From Vallitalea sp. (GTDB lineage Bacteria; Bacillota; Clostridia; Lachnospirales; Vallitaleaceae), in assembly GCF_025211055.1 (NCBI RefSeq), contig NZ_JAOARO010000057.1, forward strand, positions 124,001 to 188,000: a stretch of 64,000 nt of DNA, given 5' to 3'. Made by a program: the position numbers and the translations under genes. The notes under the pieces are model-generated. The model saw nothing but the letters and a program-made list of their open reading frames with translations, was not told the DNA's origin and searched no databases. Below are positions 10,532 to 19,702 of the stretch, piece by piece; positions within the stretch are counted from its first letter, which is position 1, and every line of letters begins with the position of its first letter.

Positions 10532-10707
10532 CAATATAAATCCAACATTCCTCTAACTAATATTAAACCACAAACCCTCTAAAATATCAACATTATCTTC
10601 ATTTTTTCCACCCTAATTCATAAAAATATTTTTGAGTGTGCAAAGTGCTCTTTAACGTTGATAAATAGAGGGTTTAAAGTTTTTTCAGAATATTCATACC
10701 TGGAAAA
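10532..10707 (-). promoter_or_regulatory. Leader of CRISPR array 1, with promoter
   Basis: AT-rich non-coding segment between cas2 and the newest repeat. It aligns closely with the leader of array 2: shared blocks include TTGATATTTTAG, TTTGTGGTTTAAT, GGAATGTTG and, at the far end, TTCTGAAAA. On the - strand TTGATA (10585-10590) and TTTAAT (10562-10567) are 17 bases apart, with an extended TGG. The same promoter with the same spacing occurs in leader 2. It should drive pre-crRNA transcription, and spacer acquisition should happen at the 10531 edge. Confidence 0.8.
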
Positions 10708-10998
10708 TCAAATGAATAAATCGCCATCAGGCTGTTTAGGATTAGTCCCTAGTGTTACTTCATCAAATACATAATCTCCTAATAAATTAATAAAAGTTAC
10801 AAAGTCCTCTTCCTCATATATTATATTTTTTAATTCACTTTCTAACTTAATCAGTTTTGCAGTAGTAATCTCACCTCTAAATACAGATTTCTGATGATGT
10901 GTTAAATATTTTTTGCATATTTTGAACACCTTTGCTACTCTTTTTTCATTAACGTCATAGAAGACAAATATATAATTATAGTTTTTCTTCTTTTGCAT
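10708..10998 (-). CDS. cas2: CRISPR adaptation protein Cas2
   Basis: Small metal-dependent nuclease-fold protein that pairs with Cas1 to form the spacer-integration complex. The start chosen is the ATG at 10998 (MQKKKNYNYIFVFYDV), with AAGGTG six bases upstream. A GTG nine bases earlier would sit directly on that site. Length is 96 aa, normal for Cas2. The first beta strand FVFYDV carries the conserved Asp. The gene is last in the cas operon, 10 bases after cas1, and its stop abuts the leader of array 1. Confidence 0.93.
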   Translation of the reverse strand: MQKKKNYNYIFVFYDVNEKRVAKVFKICKKYLTHHQKSVFRGEITTAKLIKLESELKNIIYEEEDFVTFINLLGDYVFDEVTLGTNPKQPDGDLFI

Positions 10999-11008
10999 TA
11001 GTATCACC

Positions 11009-12010
11009 TTATTTCTTTAGATTTTCATTAAATGGTTGAAATGGCTTGTCTTCCATAAGATACTTAATTAATTTATATCCATCATATTTTATAGCTGTTT
11101 CATAAGTGATTTTTCTATTTAATCCTTCGTGCTGAAACACTGTATGTAAACGATTTTCATATCCCTCTATGAATATTTTCTTGCCTTTTTCATTAAGTAA
11201 ACAATAATTTAAATTTTTATCAAAATGTTTACTAACAGTCAATTGCCTAGTATTAACTAGATCAAATATAGTCTTATACACAATAACTGGTTTAAAAACT
11301 TCCGATATATCCAAACTAAGGGAAAACCTAGATTCGGAAGGTTCATGAAGATAACTAATTGTTTGATCTAGGTGAGTATGATATAGCATAGTTATTGTTT
11401 TAGCATATAACATAGAATTACCAAATGAAATCAGTGAATTAATTGGATTATCAGGAGGTCTTTTAACTCTCTTAGCCATAACGAAATCTTCTCTAAGAAA
11501 ATATTTAAAGCTACTGTAGAATCTAGCCCATAATGAACCTTCTATCATAAGTATATATTTTATATTATCTTCTTTCACTAATAATTCATCTATATCTTTG
11601 CAATAATCTATGAACTCTTTTAATTCTTTCTTGCCATGTCTATAGTAATGATATAATACATCTCTCATATTAGAAGCAATTCCTTTAACTATTGCTCTTG
11701 CAATAAACAACCTTTTTTCGTCAGTATAAGCTAAAGCTTGTTTTATTTTCAATTTTCCACTAAGCAGATATTCTTTCGAATAAAATGTCCCACTATAATT
11801 ATTATAGTAATTGAAAAAGTGAACTACTATTCCTGCTCTTGATAAAAAATCTAACAACTTTGTATTAATACTTACTTCATTAAGTATGTATAGCTCTCTT
11901 ACATTTTCTATTGGTAAATGATTTAGTATTCCTCTCTCATTTCTAAAGCATAATGTATTATCTTTTCTTTTTAAATCTCCCATTGTAAATATATATTTAG
12001 TTTTTCCCAT
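11009..12010 (-). CDS. cas1: CRISPR integrase Cas1, type I-B
   Basis: Integrase that inserts new spacers at the leader end of the arrays. The 333 residues fit I-B Cas1. The N-terminal beta domain begins KYIFTMGDLKRKDNTL. In the helical domain the likely metal ligands are Glu157 (IEGSLWARFY), His222 (YLHEPSESRF) and Asp234/Glu237 (LSLDISEVFKP), spaced as in characterised Cas1 proteins. The ATG follows AGGGGG. Gaps to cas4 (11 bases) and cas2 (10 bases) show one translational block. Confidence 0.97.
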   Translation of the reverse strand: MGKTKYIFTMGDLKRKDNTLCFRNERGILNHLPIENVRELYILNEVSINTKLLDFLSRAGIVVHFFNYYNNYSGTFYSKEYLLSGKLKIKQALAYTDEKRLFIARAIVKGIASNMRDVLYHYYRHGKKELKEFIDYCKDIDELLVKEDNIKYILMIEGSLWARFYSSFKYFLREDFVMAKRVKRPPDNPINSLISFGNSMLYAKTITMLYHTHLDQTISYLHEPSESRFSLSLDISEVFKPVIVYKTIFDLVNTRQLTVSKHFDKNLNYCLLNEKGKKIFIEGYENRLHTVFQHEGLNRKITYETAIKYDGYKLIKYLMEDKPFQPFNENLKK

Positions 12011-12021
12011 TTATGTTCCCC

Positions 12022-12516
12022 CTATATATAGCAGTATTCATAATATGCACATTTCTTGCAAGTAGGTTTATTAATGACACTTGGAATACTATCTGTTTCT
12101 AATAGATTAATAATATGACTTTGTAACTCTAATATCTGCTTCTCACTTTCCTCATCCAACTCAACATAATGAGTTTTTTTATTATCTTTTTTCTTTTCTA
12201 CTACTACAATTTTGCCTTTTTTAGCTATTCCTTTTTGTTTCAGTATGTATAGATAGAATAATAACTGCCATTTAGCAGCATTAATATCTGCATCAGATTT
12301 TTTTATCTCTACTACATAATCCTCAGTTATTTTATCAATCTTAATATTATCTATTGCTATCTCTGTATTTTTCTTACCTTTATTTTTCAATTCGTGTAAA
12401 ACTCTTCCAATCATAACATCTTCTGAATTATTTTCTAGATTAAGCTTATTACCAAATAGATAACATTGTCTTTTACAATGAAAATAATAATTAATTAGAG
12501 TTCCTGTTACTTTCAT
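12022..12516 (-). CDS. cas4: CRISPR-associated exonuclease Cas4
   Basis: Iron-sulfur RecB-family nuclease that trims prespacers and selects their PAM end. The start used is the ATG at 12516 (MKVTGTLINYYFHCKRQCYLF), preceded by AGGAGGTGG, giving 164 aa; a longer frame overlapping cas3 lacks a site. The N-terminal CKRQC (Cys14/Cys18) and the C-terminal cysteines 153, 156 and 162 can ligate the 4Fe-4S cluster. The VEIKKS segment is the RecB-type nuclease motif, where the acidic residue and lysine act in metal catalysis. It sits 10 bases after cas3. Confidence 0.95.
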   Translation of the reverse strand: MKVTGTLINYYFHCKRQCYLFGNKLNLENNSEDVMIGRVLHELKNKGKKNTEIAIDNIKIDKITEDYVVEIKKSDADINAAKWQLLFYLYILKQKGIAKKGKIVVVEKKKDNKKTHYVELDEESEKQILELQSHIINLLETDSIPSVINKPTCKKCAYYEYCYI

Positions 12517-12526
12517 AATCCACCTC

Positions 12527-15118
12527 CTATAAGAAATCACTTTCACAAAAATTATTTTTCAAAAGCTCATATGCCTTTTCTTTACTGAACTTATCATCTT
12601 CAATAAATCTCTTACCATTCTCATAATAATATAACTCTCCCAATTTATCGTTATAATCATTAGGCTCAATTTTCATACCTTTCTTCTTCGTTCTTACATA
12701 GATTGAATATATGAAATAATTCATTTTTGCTTTTACTTCTGATAATAGTATTTTTTTCTTAGCAAAGGGAATTGTGGTGTCATGTAATAGAGTAATATAC
12801 TCATTCCATACCTGTTTTCCATCCACTTCAATTCCATCTATTTTTTCTTTTAGATTTAAAAATAGCTCTATAGTATTTTGTTCATCTATTAATTTCATCT
12901 TATCTTCTATTGCAGTGAAATTAAGGCTATCTATTTCGTTTAGGGTTATAGTAAAATTATTACCATCACATCTATTTTTCACATTTTCAATATCTTCAAG
13001 AGCTTTTCTATAGAATGGTTCAAAATCCTTATCTATAAGCATCTGTTGAATATTAGTGTCTAGTAATGTTTGATTCATTCTATAGTCGTTTCTATATACT
13101 ACTTTTGCTTCATCCATATTAAAGAAGTATGCTATACTCTTGTCTTTGTTTTTACAAGACCTATTAATTCTTCCTAAGAACTGCTCTTCAGCATCTAGAA
13201 AAGAAATTGATTTGAACCCTATATTCATATCAATGTCAACACCTGCTTCTATTACTTGGGTAGATATTAATAGACAATCTTCAAACACATTTTTAACATT
13301 ATTTATTATATTCTTTCTTACATTTTTATTATCACTTCCTGTAAGTTCTAATATTATTCCTTGATCATATTTATCCTTCCATTTTTCCTTAGCCATATTG
13401 TAAAATATTCTAGCTGTTCTAGTTTGCAAAAACTCAACTAATATTTTACATTTTCCTCTTGATTCCCAGACTTGTCCTACTTTATCAAGTAGATTCTTCA
13501 ATTTTTCATTAATATCTTCTCCCTGTAATGGATTATTAATCATTGAGAAATCTAGATTAACTCTATTTTTGAATAAAGGTTTTTTATAATATTTATTTCT
13601 ATCATTAATTAGATTGACATATTTGGCTTGTTTATTATTAAGTAAAATATCTATTTTAGGCAGAGTTGCGGACATGATAATTACTTTTATATTAAGCATG
13701 GAACTATATCTATCTAGAAAATATATCATTTCTTTCCATAACTTAATTGCATAACTTTGTATTTCATCAATAATAATAACACTATTAGCTAGATGAGCAA
13801 TAGGTATGCATTCTTCTCTTGTAGTACCAAATAACATATTAAAAAGCTTAACATGTGTTGTAACTACTAATGGATAGTTTAGAAAGATATAATTAAGATA
13901 TCCTTTCTCATAATCAACTATTTCTTCATCATTACTATTATTGTGTACATTAGTTTTTATAGGCGTTATAGAGTTCATTATTGTTATATCTATTATTTTA
14001 CCAAAAGATTTATCAAGTTCTTCTGCTGTTTGTTCTACTAGTGTATTAAATGGGAATATGTAAAATAATTTGTTTAATTTTTTATTAGCTTTAAATAAAT
14101 TAAGTGCCAAATTAATAGATGTGTTAGTCTTACCACTTCCTGTAGGAGCTTCTAGGTAAAATATATTTTTATCACTATTTCTAATAATATTTTCAGTAGC
14201 TTCTAGAAACATCTCTGACCTAAGTTCATTAATAGGTGTTTTGGTAAAAGGATTTTCAACATTTTTATTTTTATTAATATGCATTGAGTATTGTTTTATC
14301 TTCTTATATATAGAAGTATTTTCATATTCCTTACTTATTTCTTCTATATAGTTATTCATATTCCCCATATCTTCTAGCTTAATATCACTATCTGACATAT
14401 ATTCATAAGTTGCATAGTAGTCAGAACCCACTAAAATAGAGTAAAATAATTTTGATAAGATAAACATTGCTCCTTTTGGCTCAATTAAACTATATATACT
14501 TATTAATCTATTTTCTTTAAGTGAATCAACATTATCTTCAACATCTTCCATGTAACCAGTAACATAGAACTCCTCAAAACTATCGTTAAATTCATTAATA
14601 GATTCTCCGTATGAAAGAAGTGTACTAAGTCTTGTATGGTGTTTGCTTATTAGATATGAAAATATGTAAATACAATAATATAGAAATTTAAATTCATCAT
14701 CATCTATATCTAATTCATTTAATCTCATATAAAATATATTGCTATATAATACACTGGAATTCATTGAATGATTGAAATCTCCAACATAATTCTTAAATAT
14801 TGGATTCTTCATTCTAGCTTTCTGGAAATTGGCATTAATTTTGCCTATATCATGAAGATATATTCCATTTATAAAAAGCTCAAATAGGAATTGTTTTACA
14901 TTAGGTTTAATAAAATTACTTCTATACTTAAATTCATTTAAAATATTTTCTAATATACTATCAATATTTTTGCCTTGAAATATAAGCTCCATATATTTTT
15001 TAGTTCTATCCATATGTTCTAACAGTTTTTCTTTCTCTTTATTACTTTTGCAAGTATGAGCAAAATAATTGTCTATACTTGGAATATATTCCTTGATCTT
15101 AATATAATTATACTTCAT
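12527..15118 (-). CDS. cas3: Cas3 nuclease-helicase, type I-B
   Basis: Effector recruited to Cascade-bound targets, which it unwinds and degrades. The N-terminal HD nuclease domain includes LHDIGK (His89/Asp90). Superfamily 2 helicase motifs follow: Walker A APTGSGKT (about residue 320), the DEIQ box in IIIDEIQSYA (about 450), TQVIEAGVDID, and motif VI QFLGRINR (about 650). The start used is the ATG at 15118 with AGGGAGGG seven bases upstream (863 aa); an ATG 33 bases earlier lacks a site. A 165-bp gap separates it from cas5, so cas3-cas4-cas1-cas2 may have a promoter of their own. Confidence 0.96.
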   Translation of the reverse strand: MKYNYIKIKEYIPSIDNYFAHTCKSNKEKEKLLEHMDRTKKYMELIFQGKNIDSILENILNEFKYRSNFIKPNVKQFLFELFINGIYLHDIGKINANFQKARMKNPIFKNYVGDFNHSMNSSVLYSNIFYMRLNELDIDDDEFKFLYYCIYIFSYLISKHHTRLSTLLSYGESINEFNDSFEEFYVTGYMEDVEDNVDSLKENRLISIYSLIEPKGAMFILSKLFYSILVGSDYYATYEYMSDSDIKLEDMGNMNNYIEEISKEYENTSIYKKIKQYSMHINKNKNVENPFTKTPINELRSEMFLEATENIIRNSDKNIFYLEAPTGSGKTNTSINLALNLFKANKKLNKLFYIFPFNTLVEQTAEELDKSFGKIIDITIMNSITPIKTNVHNNSNDEEIVDYEKGYLNYIFLNYPLVVTTHVKLFNMLFGTTREECIPIAHLANSVIIIDEIQSYAIKLWKEMIYFLDRYSSMLNIKVIIMSATLPKIDILLNNKQAKYVNLINDRNKYYKKPLFKNRVNLDFSMINNPLQGEDINEKLKNLLDKVGQVWESRGKCKILVEFLQTRTARIFYNMAKEKWKDKYDQGIILELTGSDNKNVRKNIINNVKNVFEDCLLISTQVIEAGVDIDMNIGFKSISFLDAEEQFLGRINRSCKNKDKSIAYFFNMDEAKVVYRNDYRMNQTLLDTNIQQMLIDKDFEPFYRKALEDIENVKNRCDGNNFTITLNEIDSLNFTAIEDKMKLIDEQNTIELFLNLKEKIDGIEVDGKQVWNEYITLLHDTTIPFAKKKILLSEVKAKMNYFIYSIYVRTKKKGMKIEPNDYNDKLGELYYYENGKRFIEDDKFSKEKAYELLKNNFCESDFL

Positions 15119-15283
15119 ATAAAAGCCCTCCCTAGTCATAAATAATATCAAAATACATGTATTGAAAAAAACTAATATATGTTAATTGCTGTTAAGCTAT
15201 TGAAAGGGACATATTAACAATATATCTACTTATATATGTATAATATATCAAGTAAAAATGTATTGTATAATAGTCCCTTATAA

Positions 15284-16042
15284 TCAAAACATATACAAAT
15301 TATTGCCTTCACAACTATATATGCATTTATCTTCCAAAATATCTTTTACATATTGGTTTGTATATATAAAAGTATCAAATACATAAATATTGTCATATGG
15401 CACTAATTCTATTGGTAGACTTTCTTTAAACATGAACATATCTTCTTTATTTTTATTTCTTAATGAACCTGTTGTAAAATTAATTTTTTTCATTGATACT
15501 AGACTATTAATTTTATCTACTTCTTTTGGTATACTAAATTCCACTTCTTTTACATGAGTTATATCTGCTAAATGATCATTTTTCCCAAGATATGGAGTAT
15601 ATACGCATTTACCTCCAAGTAAATAATCTTTAAGTTTACTCATTATGTTCTGATTGGCACTATATAGATAAATTTGCCACTTAGGGTATTCTAACCAATA
15701 CTCTCTTACTATAAGATTGCCTCCCTCTTCTGCACTAGCATAACCTACACTGTTATTAAATACTTGCAATTTCTTGGAGAAATAGCCTTTTGAAGAAAGA
15801 GGTACTATTGCAACTTTTAAATCTTGTAGCTTTTCATAGAACTTAGGAAACTCCATTTTATCTTCATGTAATTCATTATACTGAAATTGTTGTAAATAAC
15901 CATCTAGTCCAATTATAGAACCAAGAAGTCCTAATAAAGCAACTTTATGTATATGATTATAAGTAAGATAAATACTGCTATTTACATCACGTTTTTTAAA
16001 CATTGCAGTATTTCCACTAAGTCTAAAAGTTAACCCTGTCAT
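15284..16042 (-). CDS. cas5: Cascade subunit Cas5, type I-B
   Basis: RAMP-fold subunit that caps the 5' handle of the crRNA in the I-B Cascade. Its N-terminus LTFRLSGNTAMFKKRDVNSS is the hallmark of the Cas5h/Cas5b group, and it continues with the YLTYNHIHKVALLGLLGSI segment. 252 aa. Its ATG overlaps the cas7 stop as TAATG, indicating translational coupling. It is the last gene of the interference half of the operon before a 165-bp intergenic gap. Confidence 0.92.
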   Translation of the reverse strand: MTGLTFRLSGNTAMFKKRDVNSSIYLTYNHIHKVALLGLLGSIIGLDGYLQQFQYNELHEDKMEFPKFYEKLQDLKVAIVPLSSKGYFSKKLQVFNNSVGYASAEEGGNLIVREYWLEYPKWQIYLYSANQNIMSKLKDYLLGGKCVYTPYLGKNDHLADITHVKEVEFSIPKEVDKINSLVSMKKINFTTGSLRNKNKEDMFMFKESLPIELVPYDNIYVFDTFIYTNQYVKDILEDKCIYSCEGNNLYMF

Positions 16043-16941
16043 TAAATCACTTCTTTCGTAAAGATATTCATATATGTAGTTTTATCACTATCAAATCCTT
16101 CTACTTTAGTTGAATATGGATTGTAATATACTTCTATCTTCTGAATACCTTCTTGTTGAAGTAGTGAAGAATTCTTTAATCTAATAATGTCATTTTCGCC
16201 TTTTTCAAATTCAATATAAGCGGCTAGATTAGGTAGATATACATCTTCTTCACATTCTAAGAAAAAGGTAAATTCATTTTCACATCCAATTTTACTATTA
16301 GTTGCTAATAATGTAGCACTACATAGACTAGCTTCTTTGAAAAGCTTATATGCTTCTTCACTAAAGCCATTAAAATCATCTATTATATTTATATAATTGT
16401 TATATGCTTTTGGATTAACTACTACTGGATAGAAATAATGTGCCTCGTCACTTACAATCTTTTTACCTAGTGTTGATGCATCTTTAGTCTCATCAGTACT
16501 GAATGGTGATAAAATATCTTGTATTTCCACTTCACTTTTCTCATAATGATTAAATCCCTGCCCTACTTGAATAGCTCCTGTTATAGAAATATTATTTTTT
16601 TCTGCTGCAAATGTTGCTCCAAAACACATAATATCTATAGCACTGAATAAATTTTTCAATATATTTTCTGAAGGTGTTTTTTTATCTATTGGTTCAAATA
16701 GCTCTGCGTATCTTCCTTCTAATGTTTTTGGCTGTAATTTTTCTTTATTTATTTGGTAAGATTTCATATATAATACTTTTTCGCCTTTATTTTCCCAATA
16801 TTTTTTCATACTATATTTTAATGCTTTATCACTTCCAAAAGTCCTATTATCACTTATAGTTTTGGGACGTCCTGTAAAATCAGCATTCCAATTAGACATA
16901 ATACTCTTAACCCCTATTACTCCATAAACTCTATTATCCAT
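16042..16941 (-). CDS. cas7: Cascade backbone subunit Cas7, type I-B
   Basis: RNA-binding RAMP protein present in several copies along the crRNA spacer. The 299 residues begin RVYGVIGVKSIMSNWNADFT and contain GAIQVGQGFNH, both typical of the Csh2/Cas7b group. It starts immediately after the cas8b stop, with its ribosome binding site (AAGGAG) lying inside the cas8b 3' end, and its stop overlaps the cas5 start. That tight packing ensures matched synthesis of Cascade subunits. Confidence 0.93.
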   Translation of the reverse strand: MDNRVYGVIGVKSIMSNWNADFTGRPKTISDNRTFGSDKALKYSMKKYWENKGEKVLYMKSYQINKEKLQPKTLEGRYAELFEPIDKKTPSENILKNLFSAIDIMCFGATFAAEKNNISITGAIQVGQGFNHYEKSEVEIQDILSPFSTDETKDASTLGKKIVSDEAHYFYPVVVNPKAYNNYINIIDDFNGFSEEAYKLFKEASLCSATLLATNSKIGCENEFTFFLECEEDVYLPNLAAYIEFEKGENDIIRLKNSSLLQQEGIQKIEVYYNPYSTKVEGFDSDKTTYMNIFTKEVI

Positions 16942-18663
16942 CTATTCATTCTCCTTCTTATATAATATATTGGCTGCTAGATAACCTGCTAAGAACATCT
17001 GTGTGTCAACTTTACTATTTTCAGGTTCATACATCTGTACCATTGATAGTGCATTATTAAATCTAATATCTTTCATTACAATAGCATGACTATATTTCAT
17101 AAATGTATATTTTATTTCATCTTTCAGTTTTTTATCATTGTTGCATTCTAAGTAAGTATTCACCACATCATGATTTTGATTCTTGTCTTTTGCTTTAGTT
17201 TTCTGTAATATAAATCTAACTACCTGTCCAGCTAAAAAATAATACTGTCTATCATTATCACAATCTGCGTGACTTTCTTTTATTTTAGAATACAATGTAT
17301 CCATTGTATCATTTAGCATTCCTGGCATATCTTCATTCCCTCCTATTTGACTCACTAGTGCAATATATAGATTATAGGCTTTTATAGCTTTTGATATTGA
17401 GTTATCTCTAAGCTGTAATGTTACAATCTTAATACCATATTTGTGAATTATATTATTAATACTATTATCATCACTTAATTTAAAATAATTGAACATAGCT
17501 TGTCTAACAATTATAATTATATTTTTTAAGTCTTGACTTATTTTTTTAATATTTTTTGGTTCTTGAAAATAATTAGATTTTAGACGTTTATCAAACCAAA
17601 TCTCATTTATATAATTTTCTAATTCAATTCTTGTTTTTTTCTTCAGATAAGGATATTCTTCCCACTCATCTTCTATCTTATATTTAGCTCTTAGATAATT
17701 ATAAATCTCTATATTCACATTACTATTAAACATTGGAATAATATCAAAGTTTTTTACTTCTGCTGTTTTTCCTTGTTCAAGATATAGAAAATAATATCCT
17801 TCTTGTCCAATTTTTATTTCTTCCTCAATACCTGTTATGAAATCAGAGTCATACTTTATATATAAGCAACCACTTTTCCTAGTGCCTAACCAATCAAAAA
17901 ATTTCTTATGCATAAGAATATCTGAGCTTTTTATTAGACAAGGTATATTATTTACCATTGTTTTGTGTTCTAGATATGGTTTTTTAACGTTAAGTCCCAT
18001 ATTATTATTAGTAAGCCCATATATCTCACCATTAATAGTTTTATTATATTCATTAGCATTAAATAAATTGGGAACTAAATATCTTTTTGATTCAATTTCG
18101 TAGTCTTCAGTAGGAAAATCAAAAAATATTCTCACGTAATTACTAAAATCTATTTTTTCTAAATTACTTATAATGCTTGGTAAATTTTCCAACATATATT
18201 GTTTACACCAAATGATATTTTCTTCATTAATTGGTTCAGTAATACTATTATATAATTCTAATGATTTCTTTCTCTTTTTATATTTTATTTGTGGATCTAA
18301 CAAAATGTCATAGTACTCAATAATTCTTTCTTCTAACTTACTATAGTCTATTTTCTTATCTCCAATTACAGTATCTTTCTTAAAAAATAGAGTAAGATAA
18401 TTATTAGAATGCAATTTTTTCTTAGGGTCTATTGGTTTATTCATATCAAGAAGATTGGATATATAATCTCTTTTGCAAAACCACCTATATGTATCATCTC
18501 TATAGACTTCATCTTTTTTATCATATATCTTTTGTTCTTCAATCTTACCTTCTCTATTAATCTTAATATAGATACCTGTTTTTAATTTATAACTATCTAA
18601 AATAAGTGAATCGCCTTTCACTTCATAAGCTTTTTCAAATAAGCTAACTAATTCTTCTAACAA
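16942..18663 (-). CDS. cas8b: Cascade large subunit Cas8b, type I-B
   Basis: Assigned as the large subunit that reads the PAM and supports R-loop formation. The 573-residue protein, rich in Lys, Asn and Tyr, has the length and position (cas6-X-cas7-cas5) of Csh1-type Cas8b. Sequence conservation in this family is poor, so the call relies mainly on context plus the C-terminal helical region ending MFLAGYLAANILYKK. Translation starts at a TTG (18661-18663) with AGAAGG seven bases upstream, overlapping the 3' end of cas6; no ATG is available nearby. No zinc-finger cysteine cluster was seen. Confidence 0.85.
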   Translation of the reverse strand: MLEELVSLFEKAYEVKGDSLILDSYKLKTGIYIKINREGKIEEQKIYDKKDEVYRDDTYRWFCKRDYISNLLDMNKPIDPKKKLHSNNYLTLFFKKDTVIGDKKIDYSKLEERIIEYYDILLDPQIKYKKRKKSLELYNSITEPINEENIIWCKQYMLENLPSIISNLEKIDFSNYVRIFFDFPTEDYEIESKRYLVPNLFNANEYNKTINGEIYGLTNNNMGLNVKKPYLEHKTMVNNIPCLIKSSDILMHKKFFDWLGTRKSGCLYIKYDSDFITGIEEEIKIGQEGYYFLYLEQGKTAEVKNFDIIPMFNSNVNIEIYNYLRAKYKIEDEWEEYPYLKKKTRIELENYINEIWFDKRLKSNYFQEPKNIKKISQDLKNIIIIVRQAMFNYFKLSDDNSINNIIHKYGIKIVTLQLRDNSISKAIKAYNLYIALVSQIGGNEDMPGMLNDTMDTLYSKIKESHADCDNDRQYYFLAGQVVRFILQKTKAKDKNQNHDVVNTYLECNNDKKLKDEIKYTFMKYSHAIVMKDIRFNNALSMVQMYEPENSKVDTQMFLAGYLAANILYKKENE

Positions 18664-18667
18664 TCTA

Positions 18668-19366
18668 TCACCTTCTTATAAAATTTGCTACACAATACCC
18701 AAATCCCAAACTCGACTTTTCTCCCAGTCCTGAAGCTAATGCAAGAGTAGCTAGAGTCTGTGCTTCATCAGTTAAATCAATTTCTAGTTTGAATTTGTAA
18801 CCTAATAAATTAATATTTTTATAAGGTATTTTTATTGGTTTATCATTAGTTCTTTGAATATTGATAGCTAACTCATTTACTGATAACGTTTTATCAAAAT
18901 AAGTATTATATTTCTTTTCTAGTAATGCCTTCAATCTTTTTTCTACAAATTCTAATTGATTTAATTCTGGTAGTTTATACCCTTCTTCACTGGTTATTAC
19001 TACTGGTGTTATAGATACTATTTCTTTTATTGGTTTTTGCTTTCTGATAATTAATTCTGAATTAATTATTTGAAGTGTGTCTACTAATGTGGTCTTCATA
19101 GATGTCATAAGATTAGTCAAAAATTGTTGGTCAATACTTCTTATTCTGAATATATATACTCTACCTTTTTTATAGATTTTATCTTTCTCTATTGGATAAA
19201 AGCTAGAGAAGTTATATAGTTTTACTTTATTGTTTTTGTGTATATGCTTTAATTCATTGTTTCTAAGCATTGCTTTGTTAATATATTCACTCGTTATGCT
19301 AAAACTATGAGCGAATGGAATATCTTGTTTTAGTACTACAGAATTTATTAGTTCGTAATATTTCAA
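18668..19366 (-). CDS. cas6: CRISPR RNA endonuclease Cas6
   Basis: Cuts the pre-crRNA within each repeat, leaving the 8-nt ATTGAAAU handle, and stays with Cascade. It has 232 residues. The C-terminal glycine-rich loop GLGEKSSLGFGYC is the RAMP signature that defines Cas6. An N-terminal His (AHSFSIT, about residue 20) is a candidate catalytic residue. It starts at a TTG, preceded by GAGGAGGG six bases upstream. First gene of the cas operon; the upstream 480-bp gap holds the likely operon promoter and the degenerate-repeat RNA described separately. Confidence 0.92.
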   Translation of the reverse strand: MKYYELINSVVLKQDIPFAHSFSITSEYINKAMLRNNELKHIHKNNKVKLYNFSSFYPIEKDKIYKKGRVYIFRIRSIDQQFLTNLMTSMKTTLVDTLQIINSELIIRKQKPIKEIVSITPVVITSEEGYKLPELNQLEFVEKRLKALLEKKYNTYFDKTLSVNELAINIQRTNDKPIKIPYKNINLLGYKFKLEIDLTDEAQTLATLALASGLGEKSSLGFGYCVANFIRR

Positions 19367-19430
19367 TTAATCCCTCCTCGAAATATAATTCAATTATTGC
19401 TATTGTATTATATTATAATAATAATATAAT

Positions 19431-19567
19431 TGCTTCTGGCATTATATTATTTTTTTATTTTTCTTTCTTTTGGTATATAAAATGAAATAAGTATTATTAA
19501 TAAAAAGATAATAATTAATGGTGTGTATCCTATAATTAAACACTCTTTAATTTATTTGCCAGAAGCA
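19431..19567 (-). other. 11-bp inverted repeat around a short hydrophobic reading frame
   Basis: TGCTTCTGGCA at 19431-19441 is exactly repeated inverted as TGCCAGAAGCA at 19557-19567. Between them, on the - strand, a frame from 19551 to 19447 encodes a hydrophobic stretch (PLIIIFLLIILISFYIP) followed by a basic tail (KERKIKK). It has no ATG, GTG or TTG start in frame after the preceding stop. An overlapping frame with a GTG at 19543 reads 33 residues ending KRKKNKKII but has a poor ribosome binding site. It may be a gene relic, a tiny toxin-like peptide or an untranslated structured leader of cas6. Confidence 0.3.
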
Positions 19568-19593
19568 TTACATCCAATGTCAAGGTTTTTTAA

Positions 19594-19696
19594 TATTAAC
19601 TTATATACATCTTCTATATAATCATATAAGTTTCAAAATACAATTGTATAATGGTAATTATCTTCTATTAATCATATAGTGACTAGAATAATTACA
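19594..19696 (-). ncRNA. Candidate crRNA-like regulatory RNA (CreR/CreA-like) upstream of cas6
   Basis: Predicted transcript from the promoter at 19703-19731. It holds a 30-nt degenerate repeat (19630-19659) that aligns to the array repeat as ACC-TTA-ACAA-TTGTA-TTGAAA with small gaps, keeping the ACAA/TTGT stem and the handle; it ends TTGAAAC. The spacer-like stretch beginning at 19629 (TTATATGATTA, then ATAGAAGAT after a bulge) matches the site at 19660-19679 near the transcript start, next to TCA. Known CreR and CreA RNAs guide Cascade to bind but not cut a promoter region. That this RNA does so here is inference from the layout; no expression evidence is available. Confidence 0.5.
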
Positions 19697-19702
19697 ATAT
19701 TA

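Noticed and set aside
12774..13364. Two + strand frames within cas3
   Set aside because: Antisense shadows of a well-supported gene, with no ribosome sites or recognisable domains.
19541..19543. GTG start for a 33-residue basic peptide upstream of cas6
   Set aside because: Ribosome binding site is weak (AAAGA abutting the GTG) and the peptide looks less protein-like than the overlapping hydrophobic frame; kept only as part of a finding.
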